DNA of 64,000 nucleotides from Sporosarcina obsidiansis (GCF_009651005.1 NZ_WHVW01000003.1:165911-229910), one strand, 5' to 3'. Shown: positions 45,288-53,721, counted from the first letter of the stretch. Program-made: numbers and translations. The notes: generated by a model from the sequence alone, not told the origin.

Positions 45288-47027
45288 TTGCTTAGAAAAT
45301 GGATGGTCATTCTATTAATGTGCATCGTATCGGCTGGATGTTCAGAGGCGCGGTCTCAAGTGACGGAATCGCCGACATTTCCATTGGAAGTATCCAATCA
45401 AGGCGAGGCGATGGAAGACGGAGAAATGATTGTCGCCCTGGTTAGCTCGGATCCGTTTGAAGGTACTTTGAGCCGTGCATTTTACAGCGGTTCATTCGAT
45501 GCGGAAATTATGAGCTGGTTTGACGAGGCGCTTCTTTCCACGGATAGTAATTTTGAAATTACGAATGAAGGGGCAGCAACGTATGAGCTGTCTAACGATA
45601 AACGGACCATTACACTACGTATTAAGGATGGCGTTTATTGGCATGACGGGGAACCTGTCCAGGCGAGTGATTTGCTGTATGCCTATGAATTGCTTGGTCA
45701 TCCCGATTATTCAGGTGAGCGCTATACGTTCACAATTGAAAATATAGTGGGGATGGAAGATTATCATGCAGGACGCACGAAGACGATTTCCGGAATTCAA
45801 GTAGAGGACGAACGAACCATCAGTGTGACATTTAAGACTGCGTCACCTTCCATCATGACGGGTTTTTGGTCCGTCCCGGTTCCACGTCATCATGTGGGAG
45901 ATGTGACCACAGGTGAGTTGACGATGAAAGAACTGGAGTCATCTGAGAAAATTCGCGTCTCGCCTATTGGTTTCGGTCCCTATGTAATTGTGAAGATTGT
46001 TCCAGGTGAATCGGTTTTATTGGAGAGAAATGAAAACTATTGGAGAGGTCGTCCGAAATTGAAATCCGTTGTATTGAAAACGGTGAATGAAGCAATTGTT
46101 GTGGAATCGCTGAAAAAAGGAGACGTCGATTTGGCGAAAATCCCAGCAGATCAATATGAAACAGTTCGAAAACTAGACAATATTGAATTGCTTGGTGATA
46201 TTGATCTCGCCTATAGTTATATTGGTTTTAAAATGGGCAAGTGGGATGAAGAAAGGAAAGAAAATCGAATGGACCCTAATGCGAAACTGGCAAATAAACT
46301 GGTTCGCCAAGCAATGTGGCATGCGATGGATAACGAATCGGTCGGCACTTATTTATATCACGGTTTGCGTTTTCCTGCTACGACTCTCATTGTGCCTGTG
46401 TTTGAAACATATCATGATGCTGAAAATCCTGGACGTCCATATGATCCTGAAAAAGCGAAGGCTTTATTAGATGAAGCGGGCTATGTGGACGTAACAGGTG
46501 ATGGCTTTCGGGAAGACCCTAACGGCAAGTCATTTGTTTTGCGCTTCGCTTCCATGGCAGGAGGCGATGTCGCAGAACCGATTGCGAAGTATTATATTCA
46601 AAACTGGGCGGACGTTGGTTTAAAAGTGGAGCTGACGGATGGACGCTTACACGATTTCAATGCGTTTTATGAAATGGTGAAATCAGATGATCCGAATGTG
46701 GATATTTTTCAAGGGGCATGGGGGACCGGTTCAGATCCTGATCCATCTGGCTTATATGGACGCACTGCGCTGTTTAATTATTCACGATATACGAATGAAA
46801 TGAATGATGCTTTGTTGGTAGCGGGAACGTCTGAAGAGGCGTTCGACACAGAGAAACGGCAAGAAATTTATAAAGAATGGCAAGCATTGATGGTGGAAGA
46901 TGTACCGCTTGTCCCGACATTGTACCGCTATGAGTTGATAGGTGTGAATAAGCGGGTCGTGAATTATTCGATGGATTCAAAATCGGAGAACCGTTACGTG
47001 TGGAAGTGGGGCGTGTCGGAGGAGTGA
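45288..47027 (+). CDS. Peptide-binding lipoprotein (DppA/OppA family, SBP family 5)
   Basis: 579 residues. The signal peptide ends in the lipobox VSAGC, so the mature protein is lipid-anchored outside the membrane. SBP-5 features include LRIKDGVYWHDGEPVQASDLLYAYELLG, GFGPYVIVKIVPGESVLLERNENYWRG and a C-terminal YTNEMNDALLVAG. TTG 45288 follows AAAGGAGGAG. It captures peptides for the four upstream subunits. Its place last in the transporter block, next to ykfA-C, suggests cell-wall peptides. Confidence 0.93.
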   Translation: MLRKWMVILLMCIVSAGCSEARSQVTESPTFPLEVSNQGEAMEDGEMIVALVSSDPFEGTLSRAFYSGSFDAEIMSWFDEALLSTDSNFEITNEGAATYELSNDKRTITLRIKDGVYWHDGEPVQASDLLYAYELLGHPDYSGERYTFTIENIVGMEDYHAGRTKTISGIQVEDERTISVTFKTASPSIMTGFWSVPVPRHHVGDVTTGELTMKELESSEKIRVSPIGFGPYVIVKIVPGESVLLERNENYWRGRPKLKSVVLKTVNEAIVVESLKKGDVDLAKIPADQYETVRKLDNIELLGDIDLAYSYIGFKMGKWDEERKENRMDPNAKLANKLVRQAMWHAMDNESVGTYLYHGLRFPATTLIVPVFETYHDAENPGRPYDPEKAKALLDEAGYVDVTGDGFREDPNGKSFVLRFASMAGGDVAEPIAKYYIQNWADVGLKVELTDGRLHDFNAFYEMVKSDDPNVDIFQGAWGTGSDPDPSGLYGRTALFNYSRYTNEMNDALLVAGTSEEAFDTEKRQEIYKEWQALMVEDVPLVPTLYRYELIGVNKRVVNYSMDSKSENRYVWKWGVSEE

Positions 47028-47199
47028 GTTCGTATGAGCGGTTGTGATTTATAATCGCTTAGAAGAATAATATGAGTGCCACACACATGGACAATGAAAT
47101 ATCCCGAAGTATTACCGCTGTTTCCATCTGGAGCTGCGGTATTAATTATGTTTTTTCCTGAATATGATAGAGTAGGACGTAGAAAGGGTGATGAATAGG

Positions 47200-48120
47200 A
47201 TGATTCGTCCAAAACGTTTAGCTAATGGTGATTTGATAGGAATTGTTGCACCGGCTAGTCCGGTTGCACGTGAAGATGTGGAGCGTTCGTTTTCATTTTT
47301 AGAACAGCTGGGACTTCGATATAAAGTGGGTCAGTCTGTATATAAGAGAAATGGTTACTTGGCAGGTTCTGATGAGGAACGGCTTGCTGATTTGCATGAT
47401 ATGTTCAGGGATCCAGAAGTGAAAGGGATTTTCTGCGCCGGTGGAGGGTATGGTTCAGCTCGCTATGCAGATCAGCTTGATATGGAATTGATCCGGCAGC
47501 ATCCGAAAGTATTTTGGGGATTCAGCGATATTACGTATTTACATACGGCCATTCGTCAAGGTACCGGACTCGTGACATTTCATGGGCCGATGCTCGCTTC
47601 TTGTGTAGCGAAGGATGAATTTCATGAACTATCGGGAAAAATGTTCGGCCAGCTATTTACCCCTGTGGAAGTTCACTACTCGGAGGCAATTTCTCCCCTC
47701 GAAACTTTGAATGGTGGAGTTGCGGAGGGAGAAATGGTAGGTGGTAACTTGACGCAACTAGCGAACAGTCTTGGAAGCGAACGTGAGATCGAGACGAATC
47801 AAAAGTTACTGTTCATTGAAGATATTGGAGAAGAGCCGTATAAAGTAGATCGGTTATTAAATCAATTGCGATTGGCAGGCAAGCTTAGGGAAGCGGTAGG
47901 TATTATTATTGGCGATTTTGCAAAGGCAGAACCATCTAATCCAGATAAGACATTGTCTTTAGATGAAGTATTTGATCACTATTTGGCTAATCTGGGTAAG
48001 CCAGTTGTAAAAGGATTTAAAATGGGTCATTGTGAACCGAATATCGCCATCCCACTCGGTGTGAAAGGACGTTTGGATGCGAATGAAAAGACGCTAACTA
48101 TCTTACCAGGAGTTGACTGA
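47200..48120 (+). CDS. ykfA: LD-carboxypeptidase (peptidase S66), YkfA
   Basis: 306 residues of the LdcA/MccF family. The nucleophile Ser lies in FWGFSDITYLH, the Glu in LFIEDIGEEPYKVDRLL and the His in KMGHCEPN, forming the Ser-Glu-His triad. It cuts tetrapeptides from murein between the meso-diamino acid and the terminal D-Ala. AAAGGG favours ATG 47200; two earlier in-frame starts (47188, 47191) are too close. It is followed directly by ykfB and then ykfC, as in the B. subtilis dpp-ykf region. Confidence 0.93.
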   Translation: MIRPKRLANGDLIGIVAPASPVAREDVERSFSFLEQLGLRYKVGQSVYKRNGYLAGSDEERLADLHDMFRDPEVKGIFCAGGGYGSARYADQLDMELIRQHPKVFWGFSDITYLHTAIRQGTGLVTFHGPMLASCVAKDEFHELSGKMFGQLFTPVEVHYSEAISPLETLNGGVAEGEMVGGNLTQLANSLGSEREIETNQKLLFIEDIGEEPYKVDRLLNQLRLAGKLREAVGIIIGDFAKAEPSNPDKTLSLDEVFDHYLANLGKPVVKGFKMGHCEPNIAIPLGVKGRLDANEKTLTILPGVD

Positions 48121-49230
48121 ATGAAGATTTGTGCCGTAGAAACATTTTTGGTGCAATCTCCCCTTCACCGACCGTTTGTTACGGCATTGCGGACGGTACA
48201 CACTGTGCAGTCGGTAATTGTGAAAATGACCGCTGAAAATGGCTTAATTGGTTGGGGAGAAGCGGTGCCGACGCATGTCATAACTGGCGATTCAATCGGC
48301 AGTATTCGCTACGCTATCGAGCAAGTGTTAGTGCCGGAGTTGATTGGGCAAGATTTGACGAGGCGTGAGCAGTTATTTGAACGGATGCAGCGAGTAATTG
48401 TCGGAAATTCGAGTGCTAAGGCTGCGCTCGATATGGCAATTCACGATTTGCTAGGACAGCTTTGTGGATTGCCATTAGTACAATTGTTGGGAGGTTATCG
48501 AGAGAGTCTGACAACCGATGTAACTGTCAGCGTGGCGACTCCAACAGATATGGCGAATGAAGCAGCAGAGTGTATGGCGAAGGGTTTCACTACGTTGAAA
48601 GTGAAGGTGGGTACGGGCACTCTCCAGGAAGAAAGAGAGCGCATTCGAGCGATACGCCAGGAAATTGGCCCTGATGTCATCCTTCGTCTCGATGCCAATC
48701 AAGGGTGGCAACCGAAAGAAGCGATCAGGATTATCCGACAGCTTGAAGACGATGGGCTGAATATTGAATTGATTGAACAGCCAGTCGTAGCAGATGATAT
48801 CGAAGGAATGTGCGAAGTGACGCGACAGACGCAGACATTAATCATGGCGGATGAATCAATATTTTCAACGGTGGATGCTAGGAAATTGCTAGAGTTGCGT
48901 GCGGTGAACTTGCTGAATATTAAATTGATGAAGTCTGGGGGAATCCGCGAAGCCTTAAAAATCAATACAATGGCAGAAGCGCACGGGATCGAATGCATGG
49001 TAGGCAGTATGATGGAAACGGCTGTCGGTGTGACAGCAGCTGCTCATTTTGCGGCGAGCCAGTCAAATATTACGCGGATTGATTTGGATGCACCGCTTTT
49101 GTTGGCAGATCGGTTTGCGAACGGTGGCATTCAGTATAATGGTGCAGTTATGGAGTTCGGCAGTGACGCTGGGCTTGGCTTGGATTCAGCACAGATGATG
49201 CAATGGGTAAAGGAGCATGCCTGTGAATGA
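48121..49230 (+). CDS. ykfB: L-Ala-D/L-Glu epimerase, YkfB
   Basis: A 369-residue enolase-superfamily enzyme. It epimerises L-Ala-D-Glu from murein to L-Ala-L-Glu for use as a nutrient. Catalytic lysines are in TTLKVKVG and LLNIKLMKSGG; metal ligands are in ILRLDANQGW (Asp), IELIEQPV (Glu) and MADESIF (Asp). ATG 48121 follows the ykfA stop with no gap. Epimerase identity rests on these motifs plus the flanking ykfA and ykfC. Confidence 0.95.
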   Translation: MKICAVETFLVQSPLHRPFVTALRTVHTVQSVIVKMTAENGLIGWGEAVPTHVITGDSIGSIRYAIEQVLVPELIGQDLTRREQLFERMQRVIVGNSSAKAALDMAIHDLLGQLCGLPLVQLLGGYRESLTTDVTVSVATPTDMANEAAECMAKGFTTLKVKVGTGTLQEERERIRAIRQEIGPDVILRLDANQGWQPKEAIRIIRQLEDDGLNIELIEQPVVADDIEGMCEVTRQTQTLIMADESIFSTVDARKLLELRAVNLLNIKLMKSGGIREALKINTMAEAHGIECMVGSMMETAVGVTAAAHFAASQSNITRIDLDAPLLLADRFANGGIQYNGAVMEFGSDAGLGLDSAQMMQWVKEHACE

Positions 49231-50122
49231 GCAGTGGGTGTGTGCGGTTAGTGTGGCTACCGTTTGGACAGATCCGGATGTACCGCGACTTGTGGATGTA
49301 CCCGCTTTAGATCAGCCAGTGCAATTGGAAAAGTGGTTAGGTCAACTTTCGTTTGAGGAGCGCTTGGCGTTAAGTGAAGAAGGTCGAATTCAAACGCAGC
49401 TTTTGTATGGTGAACCCGTAATCGTGGAGGAAGTGGTGGGAGACTGGGCGAAAGTGATCGCTAGTTGGCAGCCATCACGAAAAAATTCATACGGCTATCC
49501 AGGTTGGGTGCCGCTCGTGCAATTATCATTGTGCGGTGTAGTTGGTGCAGAAGAATTCGTGAGAGTGACTGCCTATAAAGCTTGGGTGATGGAGGAAACA
49601 GGCGAGTCATTTTTGCGTGTATCCTTTAATACAGTTCTTCCTTATGAGGGACAGCTAGGTAAGCGCATTAGAGTTCGAACTCCTCATGGGATGAAGTGGA
49701 TACGTTCTGTAGATGTGGAGAGGATGAAAGATGCGGGAGAAGTGTCCATTTGCAAATTGCTGTCTGTAGGAAGACAGTTTTTGAAGCTGCCTTATTTATG
49801 GGGTGGAATGTCCGCATGGGGGTTTGATTGCTCAGGGTTGATGTATAATCTTTGGAAGGCTTACGGGTTTCGACTGCCTCGTGATGCAGCGGATCAGGCA
49901 AAGGTAGGAAAACAAGTATCTCTAGATCGTGCAGAATGGCAGCCTGGTGATTTGTTGTTTTTTAGAGGGGAAGAAAATTCTTCGGTTAGCCATGTCGGTA
50001 TGTATGTAGGTAATGGAAAGATGCTGCATGCGCCATCTACGGGAAAATCGGTGGAAGAGATAGAGTTAAATTTAACCACGTATGCGGTGAAGTTATGTGG
50101 AGTGCGCAGGGTGTATAGCTGA
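49223..50122 (+). CDS. ykfC: NlpC/P60 dipeptidyl-peptidase, YkfC
   Basis: About 299 residues. An N-terminal SH3b-like region (ANIWTAP-type start VATVWTDPDVPR, PGWVPLVQL) precedes an NlpC/P60 domain with Cys in WGFDCSGLMYN and His in SHVGMYVGNGKMLHAP. The family member YkfC cleaves gamma-D-Glu to meso-DAP (or Lys) links in free murein peptides after an L-Ala. No signal peptide is visible, fitting a cytoplasmic recycling enzyme. GTG 49223 is 7 bases from AAAGGAG; ATG 49217 is only one base away. It overlaps ykfB by 8 bases. Confidence 0.93.
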   Translation: MNEQWVCAVSVATVWTDPDVPRLVDVPALDQPVQLEKWLGQLSFEERLALSEEGRIQTQLLYGEPVIVEEVVGDWAKVIASWQPSRKNSYGYPGWVPLVQLSLCGVVGAEEFVRVTAYKAWVMEETGESFLRVSFNTVLPYEGQLGKRIRVRTPHGMKWIRSVDVERMKDAGEVSICKLLSVGRQFLKLPYLWGGMSAWGFDCSGLMYNLWKAYGFRLPRDAADQAKVGKQVSLDRAEWQPGDLLFFRGEENSSVSHVGMYVGNGKMLHAPSTGKSVEEIELNLTTYAVKLCGVRRVYS

Positions 50123-50258
50123 TTGGGTTGGTGCGTCCTGACTTTGGCGCGCTTCTGCTCTCCTTTCGATCGGTTAGAGAAGTTTTTGGCTCGGATCAAG
50201 GCAACTTTGGCTCGGTTCCTTTAAAGAAATTCGCGGTGCAGGAAGTGTTTGGCGCATT
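50122..50258 (+). repeat. Degenerate 21-bp tandem array, locus B
   Basis: Seven units with a TTTSGCKCGGT core start at 50122, 50143, 50164, 50185, 50206, 50227 and 50248: every step is exactly 21. The best-conserved units are at 50185 and 50206 (TTTGGCTCGG). Ten bases between cores vary. It begins at the last base of ykfC and ends about 50 bases before ykhA. One frame is open across it (heptapeptide periodicity FGS/FGA) but lacks a convincing ribosome site, and locus A does not keep that frame. Confidence 0.8.
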
Positions 50259-50309
50259 GGAGGTAATTTCGCTATACTAAAGAGGAGGAACCATAAGGGA
50301 GTTGTCACA

Positions 50310-50789
50310 ATGTCTGAACAAAAATCAATGAGCCATTCCAGAACGATTCAAAGTAAACTTGTCTTACCGCCCGATACGAATCACATTCAATCCATTTTCG
50401 GAGGAAAAGTGCTTGCTTATATAGATGAAATCGCCGCTATTGCTGCAATGAAACATGCGGGTACTAGAGCAGCTGTCACGGCTTCGATCGATTCAGTTGA
50501 TTTCGTCTCACCAGCATTATTAGGAGATATGATTGAACTAGAAGCAATCGTTACTTCCGTAGGTCGTACCTCGATGGAAGTGTTCGTTTCGGTTCATTCT
50601 AAAAACTTGGTGACGGGAGAAGTGAAGCTGACCACGGAGTCTTTTTGTACAATGGTGGCGGTGGATGATACGAATCGACCCGTGCCTGTTGCAAAGATTT
50701 ATCCAGAAACCGAAGTAGAAAAAAGACTTTTTGACTCAGCCCCTGCTAGAAGAGAATTGCGTCAGCAACGACGTCAAATGAAATATTAA
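50310..50789 (+). CDS. ykhA: Hotdog-fold acyl-CoA thioesterase (YkhA-like)
   Basis: 159 residues. It hydrolyses acyl-CoA to free acid and CoA in the cytoplasm. The hotdog motif is NHIQSIFGGKVLAYIDEIAAIAAMKHA, with the catalytic Asp in the helix, and VTASIDSVDFVSPALLGD follows. Gene position after the dpp-ykf block resembles B. subtilis, where ykhA lies just beyond the ykf genes. ATG 50310 follows AAGGGAG. It has its own strong terminator. Confidence 0.92.
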   Translation: MSEQKSMSHSRTIQSKLVLPPDTNHIQSIFGGKVLAYIDEIAAIAAMKHAGTRAAVTASIDSVDFVSPALLGDMIELEAIVTSVGRTSMEVFVSVHSKNLVTGEVKLTTESFCTMVAVDDTNRPVPVAKIYPETEVEKRLFDSAPARRELRQQRRQMKY

Positions 50790-50801
50790 AGTAGCGCGAG
50801 G

Positions 50802-50845
50802 ATGCAAGGAAGGAACAGGTCAATGTTCCTTCCTTGCATTTTTTT
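50802..50845 (+). terminator. Terminator of ykhA, 16-bp stem
   Basis: ATGCAAGGAAGGAACA pairs perfectly with TGTTCCTTCCTTGCAT around a GGTCAA loop, followed by six T's. Confidence 0.93.
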
Positions 50846-50853
50846 GTATCTAC

Positions 50854-50896
50854 TTGCCACTTCAATACATATAGTGTACTATGTAACTAATACACT
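50854..50896 (+). promoter_or_regulatory. Promoter and YtrA-type operator of the ABC operon
   Basis: The -35 TTGCCA (50854) and -10 TACTAT (50877-50882) are separated by 17 bases. A palindrome AGTGTA-N12-TACACT (50873-50896) overlaps the -10. This resembles the AGTGTA-type operators bound by YtrA GntR regulators, so the GntR protein encoded in this operon likely represses it here. Confidence 0.75.
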
Positions 50897-50920
50897 AGAA
50901 CGAAAGGGGTTGGTTGTAAT

Positions 50921-51688
50921 ATGAATACTTGGAAGGGACTGTGGAAAAAAGAATGGCAGATGATGAAAAGCTGGTTATTTGCCACATTGGTCATCGCTGT
51001 TTTGTTAATTCTCCTCGTGTCGTTTGCTTTGTCATTTCTAGCTGAAGGAATGTTTGGTACGGCATTGATGATGTGGATCTTGATCGTATTATGCATGCCG
51101 GTATCTTTACTATTGAACAGTATGTGGATCGAATGGAAACGGCCGGATGTGTGGTTGCATTCCCCTCAGTCTATTTTGCAGTTGTTTGGAAGCAAAGTGT
51201 TATTTTCAGCAGTAGTCGGATTCATCAGTATGCTGGTGGCTGGCATTGCGCTGGCTCTATATGCGTCATTTGTTGATAATTCATTTGCAGAAGTGGGTGT
51301 TGTGGGGTTTGCGAAGATGATCTATAGCTTCGTTTCTTCATTGTATTTTGGTGCGATCATGTTAATGCTAATCGGCTTATTCCTAGCGGTTGTCTATCGT
51401 ACCATTAATTCGTACGTTCGTCGCGGTGCTTTCTTCCTTTGGTTAGTTGCACTATTTGCATCTCTTTGGTTGTTTCAGACTGTACTAGAATCAAAACTAT
51501 ATCAACAAATCGCTCATCTAGGGAAATTAAACACTCCTTCAGATGCAGTGGAAATCACTGTGGGAAATTTTTATTTCATTGAAAACAATACAACGTTTTA
51601 TGTAGGAGAAATTTTGATGGTAGTCGGATTCATGGCGTTTCTCTTTCTCTCATCGGCTTGGCTATTTGAAAAGAAAGTGAGGTTATGA
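50921..51688 (+). CDS. ABC-2-type membrane subunit, ytr-like operon (first paralogue)
   Basis: A 255-residue protein with about six membrane helices. It begins WKKEWQMMKSWL and contains KRPDVWLHSPQSILQLFGSK and the ending AWLFEKKVRL. The next protein shares KEW, WLHSPRSMFQLVGAK and WLYEKKVRF, so the two are duplicated paralogues and probably form a heterodimeric channel for the ATPase at 52846. An ATG start follows GAAAGGGG. Transport direction and substrate unknown; YtrA-type systems in Bacillota often respond to cell-wall antibiotics. Confidence 0.85.
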   Translation: MNTWKGLWKKEWQMMKSWLFATLVIAVLLILLVSFALSFLAEGMFGTALMMWILIVLCMPVSLLLNSMWIEWKRPDVWLHSPQSILQLFGSKVLFSAVVGFISMLVAGIALALYASFVDNSFAEVGVVGFAKMIYSFVSSLYFGAIMLMLIGLFLAVVYRTINSYVRRGAFFLWLVALFASLWLFQTVLESKLYQQIAHLGKLNTPSDAVEITVGNFYFIENNTTFYVGEILMVVGFMAFLFLSSAWLFEKKVRL

Positions 51689-51690
51689 GA

Positions 51691-52485
51691 ATGAGTACAG
51701 AATGGCGCGGGTTGTTACAGAAAGAATGGATACTTCTAAAGTGGGTTGTAGGTTGGATCGTGCTTTTAAATGTGTTGGTTATTTGTGTAGCACCTTCCTT
51801 GATCAGTAGCTGGGCAGGGATTCCTGGTAAGTTGTATGAAAATACACATGTATTGGCGGGTACTTGGTTTGCTTTTTATACGTTTGCTGGTGTTGCAATC
51901 TTATTCATCAGTTTGACGAAGGAAATGAAAAGTCCTGAGATTTGGTTACATTCTCCGAGGTCAATGTTTCAGCTAGTTGGAGCCAAATTAGTGAGCGCTA
52001 CGGTCATTGCAACGGGTACGTTGTTTTTCGGAGGATTGTTACTTAGTGTTGCCTTATATTTCTTGGGCGAATGGACAATAGGATCTGCCTGGCAGGGATT
52101 ATTGGCATTGCTTAGTATTCTACTCTCCATTTCATTGAAATTGATTTTCCTCATGGCAGTTGGATTGTTCTTCTGGAGCTTGTATCAAATGATTCGATCT
52201 CGAACGAGTTTCTTTTCTGTTCCGATCACCGTGTTTCTCTTTAGTATTTGTGGATTTCTATGGGAGTGGCTTCGGGTTGCCGGATTCTTTAATTGGCTTC
52301 GCTCGTTGCTGCCGCTGAAATTAACGGATGTGACATTTTATAATGAACAAACCAGTTACTTTTTTACAGGATTTGTGCCAAACGGGATTATGTTTTCCAT
52401 TGGCAGTCTAGTATTTTACTTTGGCCTCAGCTTCCTATTAGTTTTAGCAGGATCTTGGCTGTATGAAAAGAAAGTGAGGTTTTAA
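51691..52485 (+). CDS. ABC-2-type membrane subunit, ytr-like operon (second paralogue)
   Basis: 264 residues, about six membrane helices, paralogous to the preceding gene. ATG 51685 is too close to GTGAGGT; ATG 51691 (MSTEWRGLLQKEW) has a 9-base spacer. The ORF follows its neighbour within a few bases, and the GntR gene starts 3 bases after its stop. It shares with the first paralogue the unusual WLHSP motif after helix 2. Confidence 0.85.
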   Translation: MSTEWRGLLQKEWILLKWVVGWIVLLNVLVICVAPSLISSWAGIPGKLYENTHVLAGTWFAFYTFAGVAILFISLTKEMKSPEIWLHSPRSMFQLVGAKLVSATVIATGTLFFGGLLLSVALYFLGEWTIGSAWQGLLALLSILLSISLKLIFLMAVGLFFWSLYQMIRSRTSFFSVPITVFLFSICGFLWEWLRVAGFFNWLRSLLPLKLTDVTFYNEQTSYFFTGFVPNGIMFSIGSLVFYFGLSFLLVLAGSWLYEKKVRF

Positions 52486-52487
52486 CG

Positions 52488-52856
52488 ATGAGCATGGAGT
52501 TTCTCCCCGATAAACCTATTTACCAGCAGCTCATCGATCATATTATCGGTGATATCATTCGTGGCACACTCATCGCTGGGGCGAAACTGCCATCAGTTCG
52601 TGACTATGCCGTTTCAGTCGGCGTCAATGCCAATACGATGCAGCGTGTCTATAAGGAACTAGAACAAATGGAAATTACGGAGACCAGAAGGGGGCAGGGA
52701 TCTTTCGTGACAGAGAATACAGAGCGGATTCAGGAGCTTCGTGAAGAGATGAAGGAGCAGCTTGTGCAGTCATTTATTCAAAATTTGGAAGCACTCGGTT
52801 TTACGACGAATGAAATGGTCAACTACTTACAGAAACGGGGTGGGAATGATGATTGA
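52488..52856 (+). CDS. GntR-family regulator, YtrA type
   Basis: 122 residues. The N-terminal winged helix-turn-helix is PIYQQLIDHIIGDIIRGTLIAGAKLPSVRDYAVSVGVNANTMQRVYKELE, and TRRGQGSFVTEN forms the wing. The short C-terminal helical tail of about 45 residues is typical of the YtrA subfamily, which dimerises without a ligand domain. It is the third gene of the operon and likely represses it through the palindrome at 50873-50896. The last 11 bases overlap the ATPase gene. Confidence 0.92.
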   Translation: MSMEFLPDKPIYQQLIDHIIGDIIRGTLIAGAKLPSVRDYAVSVGVNANTMQRVYKELEQMEITETRRGQGSFVTENTERIQELREEMKEQLVQSFIQNLEALGFTTNEMVNYLQKRGGNDD

Positions 52857-53541
52857 ATTACAAGCTGTTTCAAAGCGTTATGGACATAAGCAAGCGCTGG
52901 ATGGTGTGATACTTTCATTGCCGAAAGGGAAGATTATTGGCCTAGTCGGTGAAAACGGCAGTGGGAAGACGACATTACTGAAGTTGATTTCAGGTTTGTT
53001 GACGCCTGATTCTGGAGTTGCAGCGTTAGATGGCAAGGTAATTACAAGAAGAGTTGCAGCGACTATTGCTTATATGCCCGACACCGATTTGTTTTATTCT
53101 TATTTCACAATCAGCCAGTTATTTGAGTTTTATAATTCACAATTTGAAGACTTTCAAATGAAAAAGGCAGAGGAGATTGCGGAATTTCTGAATATTTCAA
53201 TGGATGCTAAGATCCGCACACTCTCAAAAGGAAATCGAGGCCGTGTAAAAATTGCGGTCACACTCGGACGGGAAGCGGAATACTATCTTCTGGACGAACC
53301 ATTTTCTGGGTTGGATCCGATGGTGCGAGAGGATATTGCAAAAGGGCTAATTCGATTTACGGACACGGAGAGGCAGACGGTTCTGATGTCTACGCATGAA
53401 CTTAAAGAAGTGGAACCACTTCTCGATGAGCTGATTGTGTTGAAGGGTGGACAGATTCTGGCTCATAAAGAAATAGATGAGATTCGTGATAGGTACGGAA
53501 TGGATGCAACTTCTTGGTTAGTATCGCTTTTTCGAGAGTAG
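52846..53541 (+). CDS. ABC transporter ATPase of the ytr-like operon
   Basis: About 231 residues. Walker A GENGSGKTT, signature LSKGNRGRVKIA, Walker B YYLLDEPFSGLDP, H-loop MSTHEL. ATG 52846 (with ATG 52849 next) follows GGGGTGGG; the longer frame back to 52762 lies within the GntR gene and is not used. It supplies energy to the two paralogous membrane subunits. Order membrane-membrane-GntR-ATPase differs from the classic ytr operon, in which the regulator is first. Confidence 0.9.
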   Translation: MMIELQAVSKRYGHKQALDGVILSLPKGKIIGLVGENGSGKTTLLKLISGLLTPDSGVAALDGKVITRRVAATIAYMPDTDLFYSYFTISQLFEFYNSQFEDFQMKKAEEIAEFLNISMDAKIRTLSKGNRGRVKIAVTLGREAEYYLLDEPFSGLDPMVREDIAKGLIRFTDTERQTVLMSTHELKEVEPLLDELIVLKGGQILAHKEIDEIRDRYGMDATSWLVSLFRE

Positions 53542-53575
53542 GATCATCATAAATCATATCCAACGCTCATAACTT

Positions 53576-53630
53576 AAAAACAGCAGGAGACGAAATGGCA
53601 ACCACCACTTCATTTCCTGCTGTTTCTTTT
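53576..53630. terminator. Bidirectional terminator after the ytr-like operon
   Basis: AAACAGCAGGA pairs with the segment ending CCTGCTGTTT, extended by an AATG/CATT stem with a bulge. T-rich ends exist on both strands, so it also ends the small minus-strand gene that follows. Confidence 0.8.
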
Positions 53631-53721
53631 AGTTATTGCTGCTGAAAGTACGGACTAGGCCAAGTACTGTTCCACCCAGAATAAATGCGAACAATGCATA
53701 CATAATGTAGATGAACCACAT
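53629..53721 (-). CDS. 30-residue single-helix membrane peptide
   Basis: An unannotated-size gene: ATG 53721, TAA 53629. The peptide begins MWFIYIMYALFAF, is one hydrophobic helix with a GG pair, and ends GLVRTFSSNN, a plausible Arg/polar membrane boundary. AAAGGAG stands 9 bases before the ATG, a strong ribosome site, and the stop is directly followed by the shared terminator. It is monocistronic, convergent to the ABC operon. I do not recognise the family. Codon use and signals support a real gene; function unknown. Confidence 0.7.
   Translation of the reverse strand: MWFIYIMYALFAFILGGTVLGLVRTFSSNN

Noticed and set aside
47101..47160. Terminator between the peptide-binding lipoprotein gene and ykfA
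   Set aside because: The only stem is 6 bp (TACCGC/GCGGTA) with a large loop, and the T run is 8 bases away; read-through into ykfA is more likely.
50128..50280. A 50-codon open frame through the 21-bp array (MVRPDFGALLLSFRSV... type)
   Set aside because: No ribosome site at a proper distance, codons follow from the 21-base repeat, and the sister array at 41216-41352 breaks the frame. Kept as a remark, not as a CDS.
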